DNA of 64,000 nt from BP-464 sp963825415 (GCA_963825415.1 CAWGTD010000003.1:558001-622000); one strand, 5' to 3'; counted from the stretch's first letter, positions 17,433 through 26,312 are shown. The notes: a model not told the origin generated them from the sequence alone. A program made the numbers and translations.

Positions 17433-18293
17433 TCAGAGATCGATCACGCCCTCGGCGAGGATCACGACATCTCCGCCGACACGCACCCGATCGCCCTCGA
17501 TCGAGGTGTCCAGCCGGCTGGGGCGCCCCATCTCGATCCCCTGCCGCACGGTCACCACTTCTGTTCCCATGCGCTCGTGCATGTAGGCCGCCAAAGGTCC
17601 CGCGGCCGACCCCGTCGCCGGATCCTCCACCACGGTCTCGCCCGTCCCCGGGAAGAAGCTGCGGGCGCGCGCCGTACCGGCTGCGGCGTCGCAGACCACC
17701 GCGTAGAGGGTGATCGCACCGGTTTTCGCCAGCAGGGCTTCCAGTGCCGGCGCGTCGGGCCGGCAACGATCCAGCGCGGAGGAGCCGGCCAGCGGCGCGA
17801 TGACCTGGGCGACGCCCGTGGAGACGACCTGCGGCGGCAGGTCGGGCGCGCTGTCGGCCTCGCGCAGGCCGAGCGCGGCGAAGACCTCGGCGACCGGCAG
17901 CTCGGGCCCGTGCTCCGCCGGCTCCTGGAGCATCGAGGCGCGGGCGGCGCGCCCTTCGAGCTCGACCTCGATCGGCTGCAGGCCCGCGCGCGTCTGCTGG
18001 ACGTAGCGGGCCGCGCTCTCGCCGCGGGCGCGCGCGACGGCGACGGCGGTGCCGAGCGAGGGATGCCCGGCGAACTGCAGCTCGCCGGTCGTCATCCAGA
18101 TCCGGTTGCGGTAGTCGGCGCCGCTCTGCGCGGCGGACTGCACGAACGTCGTCTCCGACAGCTTCGTCTCGCGGGCGAAGCCGAGCATCGTCGCGTCGTC
18201 GAGCTCGTCGGCATCGTGGACGACGGCCAGGCCGTTGCCGGCCAGGGGCGTCGACGTGAACACGTCGAGCCAGGTCAGGCGGAGTTCAGAAAT
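17433..18293 (-). CDS. PhzF-family isomerase-like protein
   Basis: A protein of about 286 residues with the two-lobed PhzF fold: TWLDVFTSTPLAGNGLAVVH at the N-terminus, GELQFAGHPSLGTAVAVA in the middle and EDPATGSAAGPLAAYM near the C-terminus. Family members are isomerases or epimerases; the phenazine role is restricted to true PhzF. No ATG, GTG or TTG lies near the expected N-terminus. An ATT at 18293, overlapping the upstream stop, is the likely start (see findings). Coupled to the preceding gene. Confidence 0.85.
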   Translation of the reverse strand: MSELRLTWLDVFTSTPLAGNGLAVVHDADELDDATMLGFARETKLSETTFVQSAAQSGADYRNRIWMTTGELQFAGHPSLGTAVAVARARGESAARYVQQTRAGLQPIEVELEGRAARASMLQEPAEHGPELPVAEVFAALGLREADSAPDLPPQVVSTGVAQVIAPLAGSSALDRCRPDAPALEALLAKTGAITLYAVVCDAAAGTARARSFFPGTGETVVEDPATGSAAGPLAAYMHERMGTEVVTVRQGIEMGRPSRLDTSIEGDRVRVGGDVVILAEGVIDL

Positions 18294-18927
18294 CGAAGTC
18301 GCGCGGGGGGCGCTGTTCGAACCACAGCCGGTCGTGCTCCGGCGTCTCCTGAAGGAACTCCGGGGTCTCCTCCAGCACGTCCTCGGGGTCGCCCTCCTGG
18401 TCGGGCTCGACCACCTCGGTGGACTCGACGCCTCCGGCGTCGGGTTCGGGCACGTCGGCGCCGGTGGCCGCGCGGACCTCGTCGAGGTCGAACTCGCGCG
18501 TCGGCTGGGAGGTCGCGGCAGGTGCCGCCGGGTCCGGGATGGGCTCGAACTCGGGTTCCGGCGGAACCGGCTCCGGCTGCGGCGGCGCTGCCGGCTCGAC
18601 CGCGCTCGGTAGCTCGTCGGCGGGGTCGCCGTGCGGGCTCGGCGCGGACCCACCGGCTTCGCCGGCGTGTGCCCCGGTCTGGGGCTCGGCCTCGGGCTCG
18701 GGGTGCGGGTCGGTCACGAATTCGCGGCCCGCGGCGGGCGCGACCGGCTCCTCGGCCACGTGCAACCGGGTGGGGGCCTCCGGCGGGGCAGGCTCCGGGA
18801 CCTCCTCGGCAATCGCGCCGATCGGTCCGAAGGCCTCCTTTTCCTGGCGGGTGACCTCCGCCACGTCGGCTCCCCGCCGCCGCTTGAGCTCGAGATGCTC
18901 GCGGATGGCGTCGTCCAGCAATCCCAT
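18286..18927 (-). CDS. Acidic, Pro-rich hypothetical protein
   Basis: A 213-residue protein with a conserved-looking basic N-terminal helix (MGLLDDAIREHLELKRRRGA) followed by a long disordered region dominated by Pro, Glu, Ala and Asp, ending in RPPRDFDF. A TAGGCT hexamer lies 8 bases upstream of the ATG (complement of 18936-18941). I know the N-terminal pattern from other actinobacterial hypothetical proteins but no function. Its stop overlaps the PhzF-like gene. Confidence 0.8.
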   Translation of the reverse strand: MGLLDDAIREHLELKRRRGADVAEVTRQEKEAFGPIGAIAEEVPEPAPPEAPTRLHVAEEPVAPAAGREFVTDPHPEPEAEPQTGAHAGEAGGSAPSPHGDPADELPSAVEPAAPPQPEPVPPEPEFEPIPDPAAPAATSQPTREFDLDEVRAATGADVPEPDAGGVESTEVVEPDQEGDPEDVLEETPEFLQETPEHDRLWFEQRPPRDFDF

Positions 18928-18933
18928 GCGGCC

Positions 18934-20820
18934 CTAGCCTACTCCGGCCCGTACGGTCTTGTTCTTCCCGCCGCGCTTGGCCTCGTAGAGGGCCGAGTCG
19001 GCCGCCGCCATCAGCTGGCCGGCCTCGTTGCCGGACTCCGGGAGCGCCGCCGCGCCAAAGCTCGCGGTCACCCTGAGGACCTCGCCGCCGTTGCGCCCGA
19101 GCACCGGGAGCGCCAATTCCTCGATGCCCGAGCGGACGCGTTCGGCCATGTCGTAGGCGCCCTCGAGGTCGGTGCCCGGCAGGACCACGGCGAGCTCCTC
19201 GCCCCCGTAACGCGACGGCCCGTCGATCTCGCGCGACGACTCGCGCAGGACGCGCGCGACCTCGCGCAGAACCTGATCGCCCTGCTGATGGCCGTAGGTG
19301 TCGTTGACCCGCTTGAAGTCGTCGATGTCCAGCAGCACCAGGCCGAGGCTCTGGTCGGGGAATCGCCGGGCGCGCTCGACCTCGCCGTTGAGGAACTCCT
19401 GGAAGCGACGGTGGTTGAACAGGCCGGTCAGCTCGTCGGTCACCGCCTGGATCTGGACGGTCTCGTGCAGCCCCACGTTCTCGATCGAGACGGCCGCTTG
19501 GCCCGCGAGGTAGGAGAACAGCTCGCGGTCGACCTGGCTGAACGGCGTGCCGTTGCGTCCGACCGAGACGACGCCGCGCACCTCGGCGGCACCGTCGGAG
19601 CCGTGCAGTGGATAGGCGATCGCACTGAACTCTCCGTGGGTCGCCTCCGAGGCCCGGCCGCTCTCCAGCACGCGCGACTCGACGTCGCCCAGCACCTCCT
19701 CCAGACCGACCAGCCGGCCCGCGGTAACCCGCTCCTCGAGCGGGCCGCCGGGCTCGAAGCGGGCGGCGGCGCGGCCGCCGTCGGCGCCGACGCCGTCGAC
19801 CGCCGTCTCGACCACGATGCTCAGCAGCGCGTCGCGGTCCAGGCTCGAGGCCACGGCGTCGCCAAGGCGGCGCATCGAACGCTCGACCCGGGTGCGCTCC
19901 TCGCTCAGCTGGACGAGGCGCCGCTCGAGCTGGGCGGCCATCGTGTTGAACTCCTCGCCGAGCGCCGCGAACTCGTCGCGCCCGACCGTCGGCACCTTGG
20001 TGTCGAACTCGCCGCCGCCCAGGCGCCGGGCCGCCTCGAGGAACTCGGCGATCTGGCGCTGCAGCGAGCGCGAGACCGCCACGGCGAAGGCGAACGCGAG
20101 CAGGAAGAACGCGAGCAGGATGCCGGCGACCAGCCAGCGGCTGCGGCTGACCTCGCTGTCGGTCGACTCCTCGTCACGCAAGAGCGACACCGCGACCGGT
20201 GCGCCGCGGAAGCCGACCACCGTGAAGGACGCGACGCGGTACTGGCGTCCGCCGATCTCGACCTCCCCGTTCTGCGCGGGCAGCTTCGTGCGGCTCGCGC
20301 TCGGCAGGGTGGATGCCAGCGCAACGTTGCGGCGCCGCACGACGACCTGAAGACCGGTCACCCGGCTCACCACGCGTGCGTAGGCGGTCGCGCTCTGCGA
20401 CGAGACCTGCAGGGTGCCCACGGTCTTCCCGTCGGCCACCAGGCGCCTGGTCGCCGGGAATGCGGCGTCGCGCGAGCCGGCGTCGACGACGGCATGGCGT
20501 CCGGCATCGAGCAACAGGATCCGCTCGAGGTCACGGCGCCTTACGATCGTCTCCGCCCGGCGCTGGGCTCCAGCGCGGTCGCCCGAGCGCAACGCTGCGG
20601 CGAGCGCCTGATCGGCCGCGATCTGGCGCGCAGCGCGGTCGCCCGCGTCGACGGCCTCGCGCTGGAGCTTGATCGCGCTCTGCTGGCGCGCGGCCACCTG
20701 AGCGTTGGCCTTGCCGTGCTCGTTGTCGGAGATCAGCCGGAAGATCACGAGCGTGACCGAGACCATCGGCACGATCACGATCAGCACGAAAAACAGCGTG
20801 AGGCGCCCGCGAAAGCTCAT
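18934..20820 (-). CDS. Membrane diguanylate cyclase with HAMP, GAF-like and GGDEF domains
   Basis: A 628-residue signalling enzyme making c-di-GMP. Order: TM helix (about 8-30), extracytoplasmic sensor region to about 225, second TM (WLVAGILLAFFLLAFAFAVA), HAMP linker, a GAF-like domain (about 310-455) and a GGDEF domain. The active-site loop is SRYGGEEL, a functional GGEEF-type variant, and the REID five residues before it matches the RxxD inhibitory site. The extracytoplasmic part suggests a double-Cache-like sensor. The nearby flagellar regulators at 57-58 kb are possible distant partners. Confidence 0.93.
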   Translation of the reverse strand: MSFRGRLTLFFVLIVIVPMVSVTLVIFRLISDNEHGKANAQVAARQQSAIKLQREAVDAGDRAARQIAADQALAAALRSGDRAGAQRRAETIVRRRDLERILLLDAGRHAVVDAGSRDAAFPATRRLVADGKTVGTLQVSSQSATAYARVVSRVTGLQVVVRRRNVALASTLPSASRTKLPAQNGEVEIGGRQYRVASFTVVGFRGAPVAVSLLRDEESTDSEVSRSRWLVAGILLAFFLLAFAFAVAVSRSLQRQIAEFLEAARRLGGGEFDTKVPTVGRDEFAALGEEFNTMAAQLERRLVQLSEERTRVERSMRRLGDAVASSLDRDALLSIVVETAVDGVGADGGRAAARFEPGGPLEERVTAGRLVGLEEVLGDVESRVLESGRASEATHGEFSAIAYPLHGSDGAAEVRGVVSVGRNGTPFSQVDRELFSYLAGQAAVSIENVGLHETVQIQAVTDELTGLFNHRRFQEFLNGEVERARRFPDQSLGLVLLDIDDFKRVNDTYGHQQGDQVLREVARVLRESSREIDGPSRYGGEELAVVLPGTDLEGAYDMAERVRSGIEELALPVLGRNGGEVLRVTASFGAAALPESGNEAGQLMAAADSALYEAKRGGKNKTVRAGVG

Positions 20821-20853
20821 CCCTGCGGCGTGAGCGTAGCTGGGGCGTCGGGC

Positions 20854-20859
20854 TACACT
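20854..20859 (+). promoter_or_regulatory. Candidate -10 element of tRNA-Ala(CGC)
   Basis: TACACT ends 11 bases before the tRNA 5' end. The upstream gene runs divergently from 20820, so this 50-base interval must carry both promoters. Confidence 0.35.
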
Positions 20860-20870
20860 TGGCCGACCTC

Positions 20871-20943
20871 GGGGCTATAGCTCAGTTGGGAGAGCGCCTG
20901 GATCGCACCCAGGAGGTCGGGGGTTCGAGTCCCCCTAGCTCCA
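20871..20943 (+). tRNA. tRNA-Ala (anticodon CGC)
   Basis: Complete 73-nt cloverleaf: acceptor GGGGCTA/TAGCTCC with the alanine-specific G3:U70, D-arm AGCTCAGTTGGGAGAGC identical to the other tRNA-Ala, anticodon stem CCTGG/CCAGG with CGC after T33, T-arm GGGGGTTCGAGTCCCCC. CCA is not encoded. Reads GCG codons, which are abundant in this genome. Confidence 0.96.
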
Positions 20944-21045
20944 TCGGCCCGGTTTCTCCGTGAGTGCGGGGGATCGGGTTTCTTGGTGCTCGGGGGTGTT
21001 CTCCGTCGCTGGTGCGTTGGGGCCGCAGGCTGGCAGACTTGCGCC

Positions 21046-22170
21046 GTGGAGAGGCTCGAGACGGACTACCTGGTGGTCGGGGCAGGCGCCTCCGGCCTGT
21101 CGTTCACGGACGCGCTCGTCGCGGAATCGGATGCGGACGTGCTGATGGTCGACCGGCGCGAGCGCGTCGGCGGCCACTGGAACCACGCGTACGAGTTCCT
21201 GCGGCTGCACATCCCCTCGGCCAACTACGGGGTCAACTCGCTTCCGCTCGGCGGCGACACGCTCGACAACGAAGGCCTGTACGAGCGCGCAAGCGGGCCC
21301 GAGGTGAGCGACTACTTCCACCGGGTCTTCGACGAGCAACTGCTGCCAACCGGGCGGGTGCGGTTCTTCGGCGACTGCGAGTACCTCGACGGTGACGACG
21401 GCCGCCACCGCGTGCGCATGGTCGACGGCACGGTCTTGGATGTCAACGTCCGCCGCAAGCTCGTGGACACTGCGCACTGATTCGGACTTCCCAGGTCGTC
21501 GTTCACCATCGATCCTGGCGTGCGGCTCTGCCAGTCGGGGCCTCACCGGCGCCTCGACGATACGACCGCTTCGCCGTCCTGGGCAGCGGCAAGACGGCAA
21601 TCGACGCCTGCGGGTACCTGCTGGAAGCGGCGTCGAGCCAGGCCGCATCGCCTGGATGCGCCCGCGCGACCAGTGGCTGCTGGACCGGGCGAGCATGCAG
21701 CCGCTGGACCAGGTCGGATCGTTCATCGAGGGCTTCGCGCTCGACCTCGACGCCGCCGCGAACGCGGAGTCCGCCGAGGATCTCTTCGCTCGTCTGGAGG
21801 ACAGCGGAAGGCGTGCTGCGGCATCGATCCGACGGTGACGCCGACGATGTACCGGTGCGCGATCGTCAGGTTGCGACCTCGAGCGTTGCGCAGCCGAGGA
21901 CTGGCCACCTGGGCGCAGTCCGGCTCGCGAAGCTCACGATCACGCTCGAGACGGGACCGTCGCCACCGCGCCGCAGACCCGAGTCGGCACGCGACGGCGG
22001 CTTCACGGCCGCTGCGGGTCTCGAGGCAAGGTCGATCACGTACAGTGATCGACCCGCGGTCCGGTCTTCACCGCGGTCGTTGAACGGCTACGTCGATGCC
22101 ACAGCGCGACGACGCTCGTCCGAAGCGGTAACGGGCTTGCCCGCCGACGAGCCCGGACGCAGCCGGCCTC
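21046..22170 (+). pseudogene. Decayed FAD/NAD(P)-dependent monooxygenase
   Basis: Remnant of a flavin monooxygenase-like protein. The first 145 codons are intact (TDYLVVGAGASGLSFTDALV with the FAD-binding GxGxxG, then RERVGGHWNHAYEFLRLH). An in-frame TGA at 21478 interrupts VRRKLVDT, and coherent pieces continue in changing frames: SSFTIDPGVRL, YDRFAVLGSGKTAIDACGYL (second GxG motif), GRIAWMRPRDQWLLDR, IDPTVTPTMYRCAIV and ITLETG. At least four breaks plus eroded stretches separate this from the single-base breaks elsewhere. It lies directly after tRNA-Ala(CGC), a frequent insertion site, but no integrase or attachment repeat is visible. Confidence 0.8.
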
Positions 22171-22521
22171 ATGACTTCACAATCTGATCGCCAGGGCCCA
22201 GCACTGCCGATGCGGATGGCCCTCGACGGTCAGCTGGTCGGCGTTCGCGGCGAACGTCGTGCGCGGAGGTCGACGTCGCTCGACGCGGCGAGCGGCGGAG
22301 CGCCCGAAGCGGCGGTACGCCGCGGCCGTGCATCGGACGCCGTCTGCGCCACGACTGCGAGCACCGCGGTCGACGCGACTTCGTTCCCCTGCCGAGCACC
22401 TGCGCCTCTCGCCTGGTCGACTGAACCCGCGCTCCCACACGGGCCACGTGTTCACTACCCTGCGAATGCTCCCAGAAAACCCTGAAAAGGCTGCCGGTAG
22501 GGGTGTCTGGAGTATGGTCCG
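22171..22521. other. Gene-free stretch after the monooxygenase remnant
   Basis: This 351-base stretch has no convincing coding frame on either strand. It is less strictly G/C at third positions than its surroundings and probably continues the decayed region. The last 60 bases contain AT-richer sequence (CCCAGAAAACCCTGAAAAGG) and TATGGT (22513-22518) just before the next ATG, a possible promoter. Confidence 0.5.
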
Positions 22522-23871
22522 ATGCAGCCACCCGTGCGACGCGTGCTTCTCATCGCCGTCGTCGTCATCGGGGCAGCTTGGACGCTCCCCGGCGCAGCCC
22601 TCGCCACTCCGGTCACGAAGACCTTCACCTACGGCCCCGTAAAGGTCGCCGGCTACGCCGTTCGCCAGACGCTCACGGCGAACATCCCGCGCCCGGAGGG
22701 CCAGGGCTCGATCACGCACATGGAAGCCGACGTGATCGACCCGAAAACCGGCAAGCAGGTCCCGATCAACCGGATCATGCTCCACCACATCCTGTTCCTG
22801 AACCTCGGGAACGGGACCCGGCCCAACGGCGTGCAGGACGCCTTCTACGGCGACGGCGAGGAGCGGGCGAAGCTCGACCTCCCGCCCGGCTACGGCTACC
22901 CCGTCGCCGCCGACGACCGCTGGGCGATGGTGTGGATGCTGATGAACCACCGGCTGGTCGCCGACTCGGTGCTCATCCGCTGGCGGGTCACCTGGGACGA
23001 CGACCCCGGGCTGACGCCGGTGGTGCCCGTCGGCTTCGACGCGTCGCACCTGCGCCAGGGGCTGGTCTACGACGTCCCCGGCGGCGGGCCCCCCGGCTCG
23101 ACCGACGTCCGCACGATGGAGCGGCCTTCGCCGGTCACGGGCCGGATCGTCGCCGGGCTGGGGCACGTCCACGGCGGGGCCAAGGGGCTCGAGCTCACAC
23201 AGCCCGGCTGCGGCGACCGTGTGGTCTACGCCTCGAAGCCCACCTGGGGGCTGGCGTCGCACCCCTTCTACCACGTGCGCCCGGTGCTCCACGAGCCCGG
23301 CCCGATCAACATGAGCCGCTTCACCAGCGCCCAGGGAATCCCGGTCGTCGAGGGCCAGGCGCTGCGCCTCACCTCGCGCTACGACGCCGTGCGTCCGCAC
23401 ACCCGCGTGATGGGCCTGATGGTCGCCTACGTCGCGCCCGACCCGTCGGTGACCGACGGCTGCGGCGCGCTGCCGACCGACGTCACCACCCTGCGCACGG
23501 CCACGCGCGGGCGCGCGAACCCGGTGGCGTTCCGCGTGCCGCTCACCGGCCTGGACAAACGCGGGCGCGCGGTGACGATCGCCAAGCCGCCCGGCCCCTT
23601 CGCGGTGTTCTCGCACGGCACGACGATCAACGTGGCCGACTACGCCTTCAGCCGCCCGAACCTGGTCGTGCCCCGCGGCGCCACGATCACCTGGACCTTC
23701 CCCGGCAGCGTCGCCCACGACGTCACGCTCGCCGACGGCCCGTACGGCTTCTCGTCGAACCAGCTGACCGGCGGCGGCTCGTTCAGCCAGACGCTCACCC
23801 GGCCGGGCACCTACAAGCTGTTCTGCTCGCTGCACCCGGTCCACATGACCGAGGTCATCAAGGTCAGGTAG
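22522..23871 (+). CDS. Secreted copper protein: SURNod19/PHM-like domain plus plastocyanin-like domain
   Basis: A 449-residue exported protein (signal peptide to about residue 29). The central domain has a His pair in RIMLHHILFLNLG (His88-His89) and an HxH in GLGHVHGGAKG (His215, His217). These recall the copper sites of PHM/DBM-type monooxygenases and the plant SURNod19 family. The C-terminal cupredoxin domain (about 375-449) has AHDVTL and FCSLHPVHM, giving type-1 copper ligands His, Cys435, His438 and Met442. A multi-copper oxidase or monooxygenase role is inferred; no substrate is evident. It stands alone. Confidence 0.75.
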   Translation: MQPPVRRVLLIAVVVIGAAWTLPGAALATPVTKTFTYGPVKVAGYAVRQTLTANIPRPEGQGSITHMEADVIDPKTGKQVPINRIMLHHILFLNLGNGTRPNGVQDAFYGDGEERAKLDLPPGYGYPVAADDRWAMVWMLMNHRLVADSVLIRWRVTWDDDPGLTPVVPVGFDASHLRQGLVYDVPGGGPPGSTDVRTMERPSPVTGRIVAGLGHVHGGAKGLELTQPGCGDRVVYASKPTWGLASHPFYHVRPVLHEPGPINMSRFTSAQGIPVVEGQALRLTSRYDAVRPHTRVMGLMVAYVAPDPSVTDGCGALPTDVTTLRTATRGRANPVAFRVPLTGLDKRGRAVTIAKPPGPFAVFSHGTTINVADYAFSRPNLVVPRGATITWTFPGSVAHDVTLADGPYGFSSNQLTGGGSFSQTLTRPGTYKLFCSLHPVHMTEVIKVR

Positions 23872-24349
23872 CAGCCCGCGCCTGCTCGAATGCCTCGGCG
23901 ACGCCGTTGGCATTGGCGCCCGCACCGACTTCGAGCGTGAACGGGACGCCTCGGACCGTGACCGTGACGGTCTTGCCGACTGCGAGGCGCTTGACCTCGA
24001 TCGAGTCCACCTCGCCGACGGGCACCGCGCTCACGAGCTCCTTGACGTCCCCGCCGATCCCGAGGCCGATCGGCGAGCTGATCTTCAGCGACAGCAACCG
24101 CCGCTGGGTCACGGCCAGCGCCATCGGGCTCGCCAGCTCGAAGCCGGCCTGCTCGGCTCCCTCGACGCTCTCGCGTTGCTTCTTGCCGCCGAGGGCCCCG
24201 CCGATCGCTCCCGCGAGCGCCCCGCCGCCGGCGGACGCAGTCGACTGGGTCCACCCGCGTGGGCGCGCCACCATCGCGGCGAGGACCTCCTCGCCAGGCT
24301 CGAGGAAGGGCGCGGCACCCTCCTTGATCTTTGCTTCGGCGCGGGCCAT
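23864..24349 (-). CDS. Hypothetical protein with Gly/Ala-rich hydrophobic segment and PH-like C-terminus
   Basis: A 161-residue protein. After FLEPGEEVLAAMVARPRGW comes a small-residue segment GGGALAGAIGGALGGKK, then a beta-rich part (AVTQRRLLSLKIS, VDSIEVKRLAVGKTVTVTVR) typical of bacterial PH-like domains that start with 'flaGE.v'. No catalytic residues are seen. TAGGCT 8 bases upstream of the ATG suggests a leaderless start. Overlaps the convergent copper-protein gene by 8 bases. Confidence 0.75.
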   Translation of the reverse strand: MARAEAKIKEGAAPFLEPGEEVLAAMVARPRGWTQSTASAGGGALAGAIGGALGGKKQRESVEGAEQAGFELASPMALAVTQRRLLSLKISSPIGLGIGGDVKELVSAVPVGEVDSIEVKRLAVGKTVTVTVRGVPFTLEVGAGANANGVAEAFEQARAAT

Positions 24350-24355
24350 GGGGCG

Positions 24356-24670
24356 TCAGCCTACGCCTGCGGCGCGCAGCGCGGCGGTCACCGCCGCGGC
24401 GAGCGCCACGACGACCACGATCGGCATGCGGGCGGCCAGCGCGCCGGCCGCGGCGAGCAGGCCCGCGGCGCGTGCGTCGAGCGAGATCATGCTGTCCTTG
24501 CCGAACGTGTCGACGACCACGAGGGCGGCGAGCAGGCTCGGAGCTAGCAGGGCGACGACGCCTGCGAGGCGAGGCGGGAGCTCGCGCCCGCCGAGCGTCA
24601 GCGGCCCGAATGACTTGATCGCGATCGTCCCCGCCGCGAGCAGCCCGATCGTCGCCCATGCGACGGTCAC
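24356..24670 (-). CDS. azlD: Branched-chain amino acid exporter small subunit AzlD
   Basis: A 104-residue protein with four short membrane helices (TVAWATIGLLAAGTIAIKSF, RLAGVVALLAPSLLAALVVV), the small partner of AzlC in LIV-E-type exporters. The GTG at 24670 overlaps the azlC stop by 4 bases (GTGA), the standard coupling of these subunits. Confidence 0.88.
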   Translation of the reverse strand: MTVAWATIGLLAAGTIAIKSFGPLTLGGRELPPRLAGVVALLAPSLLAALVVVDTFGKDSMISLDARAAGLLAAAGALAARMPIVVVVALAAAVTAALRAAGVG

Positions 24671-25278
24671 GCGGGCCTCCGGCCGCGCAGGCCGAGCAGC
24701 GCGGCGACCGACGCAGCGAGGACCGGCACGCCCGGCGGCGCGACCGGGAGGAGCGACAGCGCGAGCGCTCCGCCGAGCAGCGCGCTGGCCAGCGCCGCCC
24801 GGTTGCGCAGCTCCCCGGCCAGCAGGGCGAGATAGAACGCGGGAAAGATCGCGTCGAGTCCGAGCGCCTGCGGATCGCCGAGCGCACCCCCGACGAGCGC
24901 TCCGATCGCGGTGCCCAACCACCAACAGACCGCCTGCGGGAGCGTGGCTCCAAGCAGCACCTCGCGGTCGAACGTGCCATCGCCGCGGTTGGCGATCGCC
25001 CAGGACGCGTCGACCACGGCCTGGCCCTCGGCGGCCCGCCGCAGCCGACCGCCACGCAGCGCCGGCGCGGCGGCCAGGCCCATCGGCAAGAAGCGCGCGT
25101 TGATGAGCAGCCCGGCGGCCACCGCCGCGGCCAGACCACCACCGTCGACGAGCACGGAGACCGCCGCGAACTGCGCCGCCCCGGCGTACACCACGACGGA
25201 CATGACAATCGCCGCGGTCGCGCCCATAACAGGCTCTGCGAGCACGCCGAACGAGGTGCCGATCAGGAAGGTCGGCAC
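24667..25278 (-). CDS. azlC: Branched-chain amino acid exporter large subunit AzlC
   Basis: Multispan membrane protein of about 203 residues with the AzlC core FLIGTSFGVLAEPVMG, YAGAAQFAAVSVLV and LLINARFLPMGL. Homology-like sequence (RRGVRAAVPFLV) extends upstream of the GTG at 25278, so the true start is probably the CTG at 25314, immediately after the stop of the YCII gene (TAGCTG). Translational coupling with that gene is likely. Confidence 0.9.
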   Translation of the reverse strand: MPTFLIGTSFGVLAEPVMGATAAIVMSVVVYAGAAQFAAVSVLVDGGGLAAAVAAGLLINARFLPMGLAAAPALRGGRLRRAAEGQAVVDASWAIANRGDGTFDREVLLGATLPQAVCWWLGTAIGALVGGALGDPQALGLDAIFPAFYLALLAGELRNRAALASALLGGALALSLLPVAPPGVPVLAASVAALLGLRGRRPA

Positions 25279-25314
25279 CAGGAACGGGACGGCGGCGCGG
25301 ACCCCGCGTCTCAG

Positions 25315-25674
25315 CTACCACTCCATGACCGGGCGAACCTCGATGGCGCCGCCAAGGCGCGCCGCCGGGATCCGCGCGGCGAGTTCGACCGCGGCGGCGA
25401 GGTCGTCGGCGTCGAACAGCAGATAGCCGGCGATCGCCTCCTTGATCTCGACGAACGGCCCGTCGGTGGTCAGCGTCTCGCCGTCGGCCACCCGCACGGT
25501 GACTGCCTCCTCGGCGGGCTTGAGCGCGACGCCAGGGCTGACCCCGGGCGTCTCGTTGATCGCCTTGTAGTCGGCATAGACCGCGTTCTGCTCGTCCTCG
25601 GATAGGCGCGCCCACTCGTCGGGGTCGCGGGGGGTCGGGGCGGTGCCCTGGTGGATCAGCAGCATGTACTTCAT
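25315..25674 (-). CDS. YCII-domain protein
   Basis: A 119-residue protein of the YCII/DGPF type: MKYMLLIHQGTAPTP, then DGPFVEIKEAIAGYLLFDADD and the C-terminal GGAIEVRPVMEW. The DGPF motif is intact. Such proteins are often encoded with ECF sigma factors (SigJ-like) but none is adjacent. A strong Shine-Dalgarno AAGGAGGA precedes the ATG. Confidence 0.9.
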   Translation of the reverse strand: MKYMLLIHQGTAPTPRDPDEWARLSEDEQNAVYADYKAINETPGVSPGVALKPAEEAVTVRVADGETLTTDGPFVEIKEAIAGYLLFDADDLAAAVELAARIPAARLGGAIEVRPVMEW

Positions 25675-25739
25675 CGATTCCTCCTTCGGGGATGTTCACC
25701 GATCCGACGAACGGGCGGCGGCGAAATCGACAGGCACCC

Positions 25740-26312
25740 CTAGGACTGCGCGCGCACAGGCTCGAAAGTGGTGATCAGCACCTCGCCGGCCTGCCGGGAC
25801 CCGGTGAGCTTGAGCGCCTTCATGTCGACGGTCTCGCCGAACAGGCGCTTGCCGTCGCCCGCGATCGCCGGGAAGACCATCAGGCGGTACTCGTCGACGA
25901 GGTCGTGCTCGATCAGCGTGGGCAGCAGGCTCATGCTGCCGTTGACCAGGATGTCGCCACCGGGCGCCTCCTTGAGCTTGGCGACCTGCCCGGCCACGTC
26001 GTCCGCGATCACCGTCGAGTTCTGCCATTCGGGATCGCGCAGCGTCGTCGAGACGACGTACTTGGCCATGTTGTTGAACTTGTCGGCGAACTCGCCTTCC
26101 CGCGAGGGCCAGGCCGCGGCGAAGCCCTCGTAGGTCAGGCGGCCGAGCAACAGGGCGTCGGCGGCCATCACCTCGTCGAGCTTGAACTGGTCGCCATCGG
26201 GGCCGCGGTCGAACTTGAACGCCCAGCCGCCACGGTCGAAGCCCTCGGCTCCGCCGGGGTCCTCGGCCACGCCGTCGAGCGTCACGAACTGCGATACGAC
26301 CAACTTCGCCAT
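25740..26312 (-). CDS. Dihydrofolate reductase-family (RibD C-terminal-like) protein
   Basis: A 190-residue NADPH-binding-fold protein: MAKLVVSQFVTLDGVAEDPG, the GRLTYEGFAAAWPS segment, and GGDILVNGSMSLLPTLIEHD near the C-terminus. Proteins of this type reduce unknown substrates and are not functional folate enzymes by default. AGGAGG precedes the ATG. Probably cotranscribed with the YCII and azl genes, 65 bases away. Confidence 0.9.
   Translation of the reverse strand: MAKLVVSQFVTLDGVAEDPGGAEGFDRGGWAFKFDRGPDGDQFKLDEVMAADALLLGRLTYEGFAAAWPSREGEFADKFNNMAKYVVSTTLRDPEWQNSTVIADDVAGQVAKLKEAPGGDILVNGSMSLLPTLIEHDLVDEYRLMVFPAIAGDGKRLFGETVDMKALKLTGSRQAGEVLITTFEPVRAQS

Noticed and set aside
20944..21045. 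Integrase or attachment site after tRNA-Ala(CGC)
   Set aside because: No integrase frame and no recognisable repeat of the tRNA 3' end found by eye in the following 1.5 kb.
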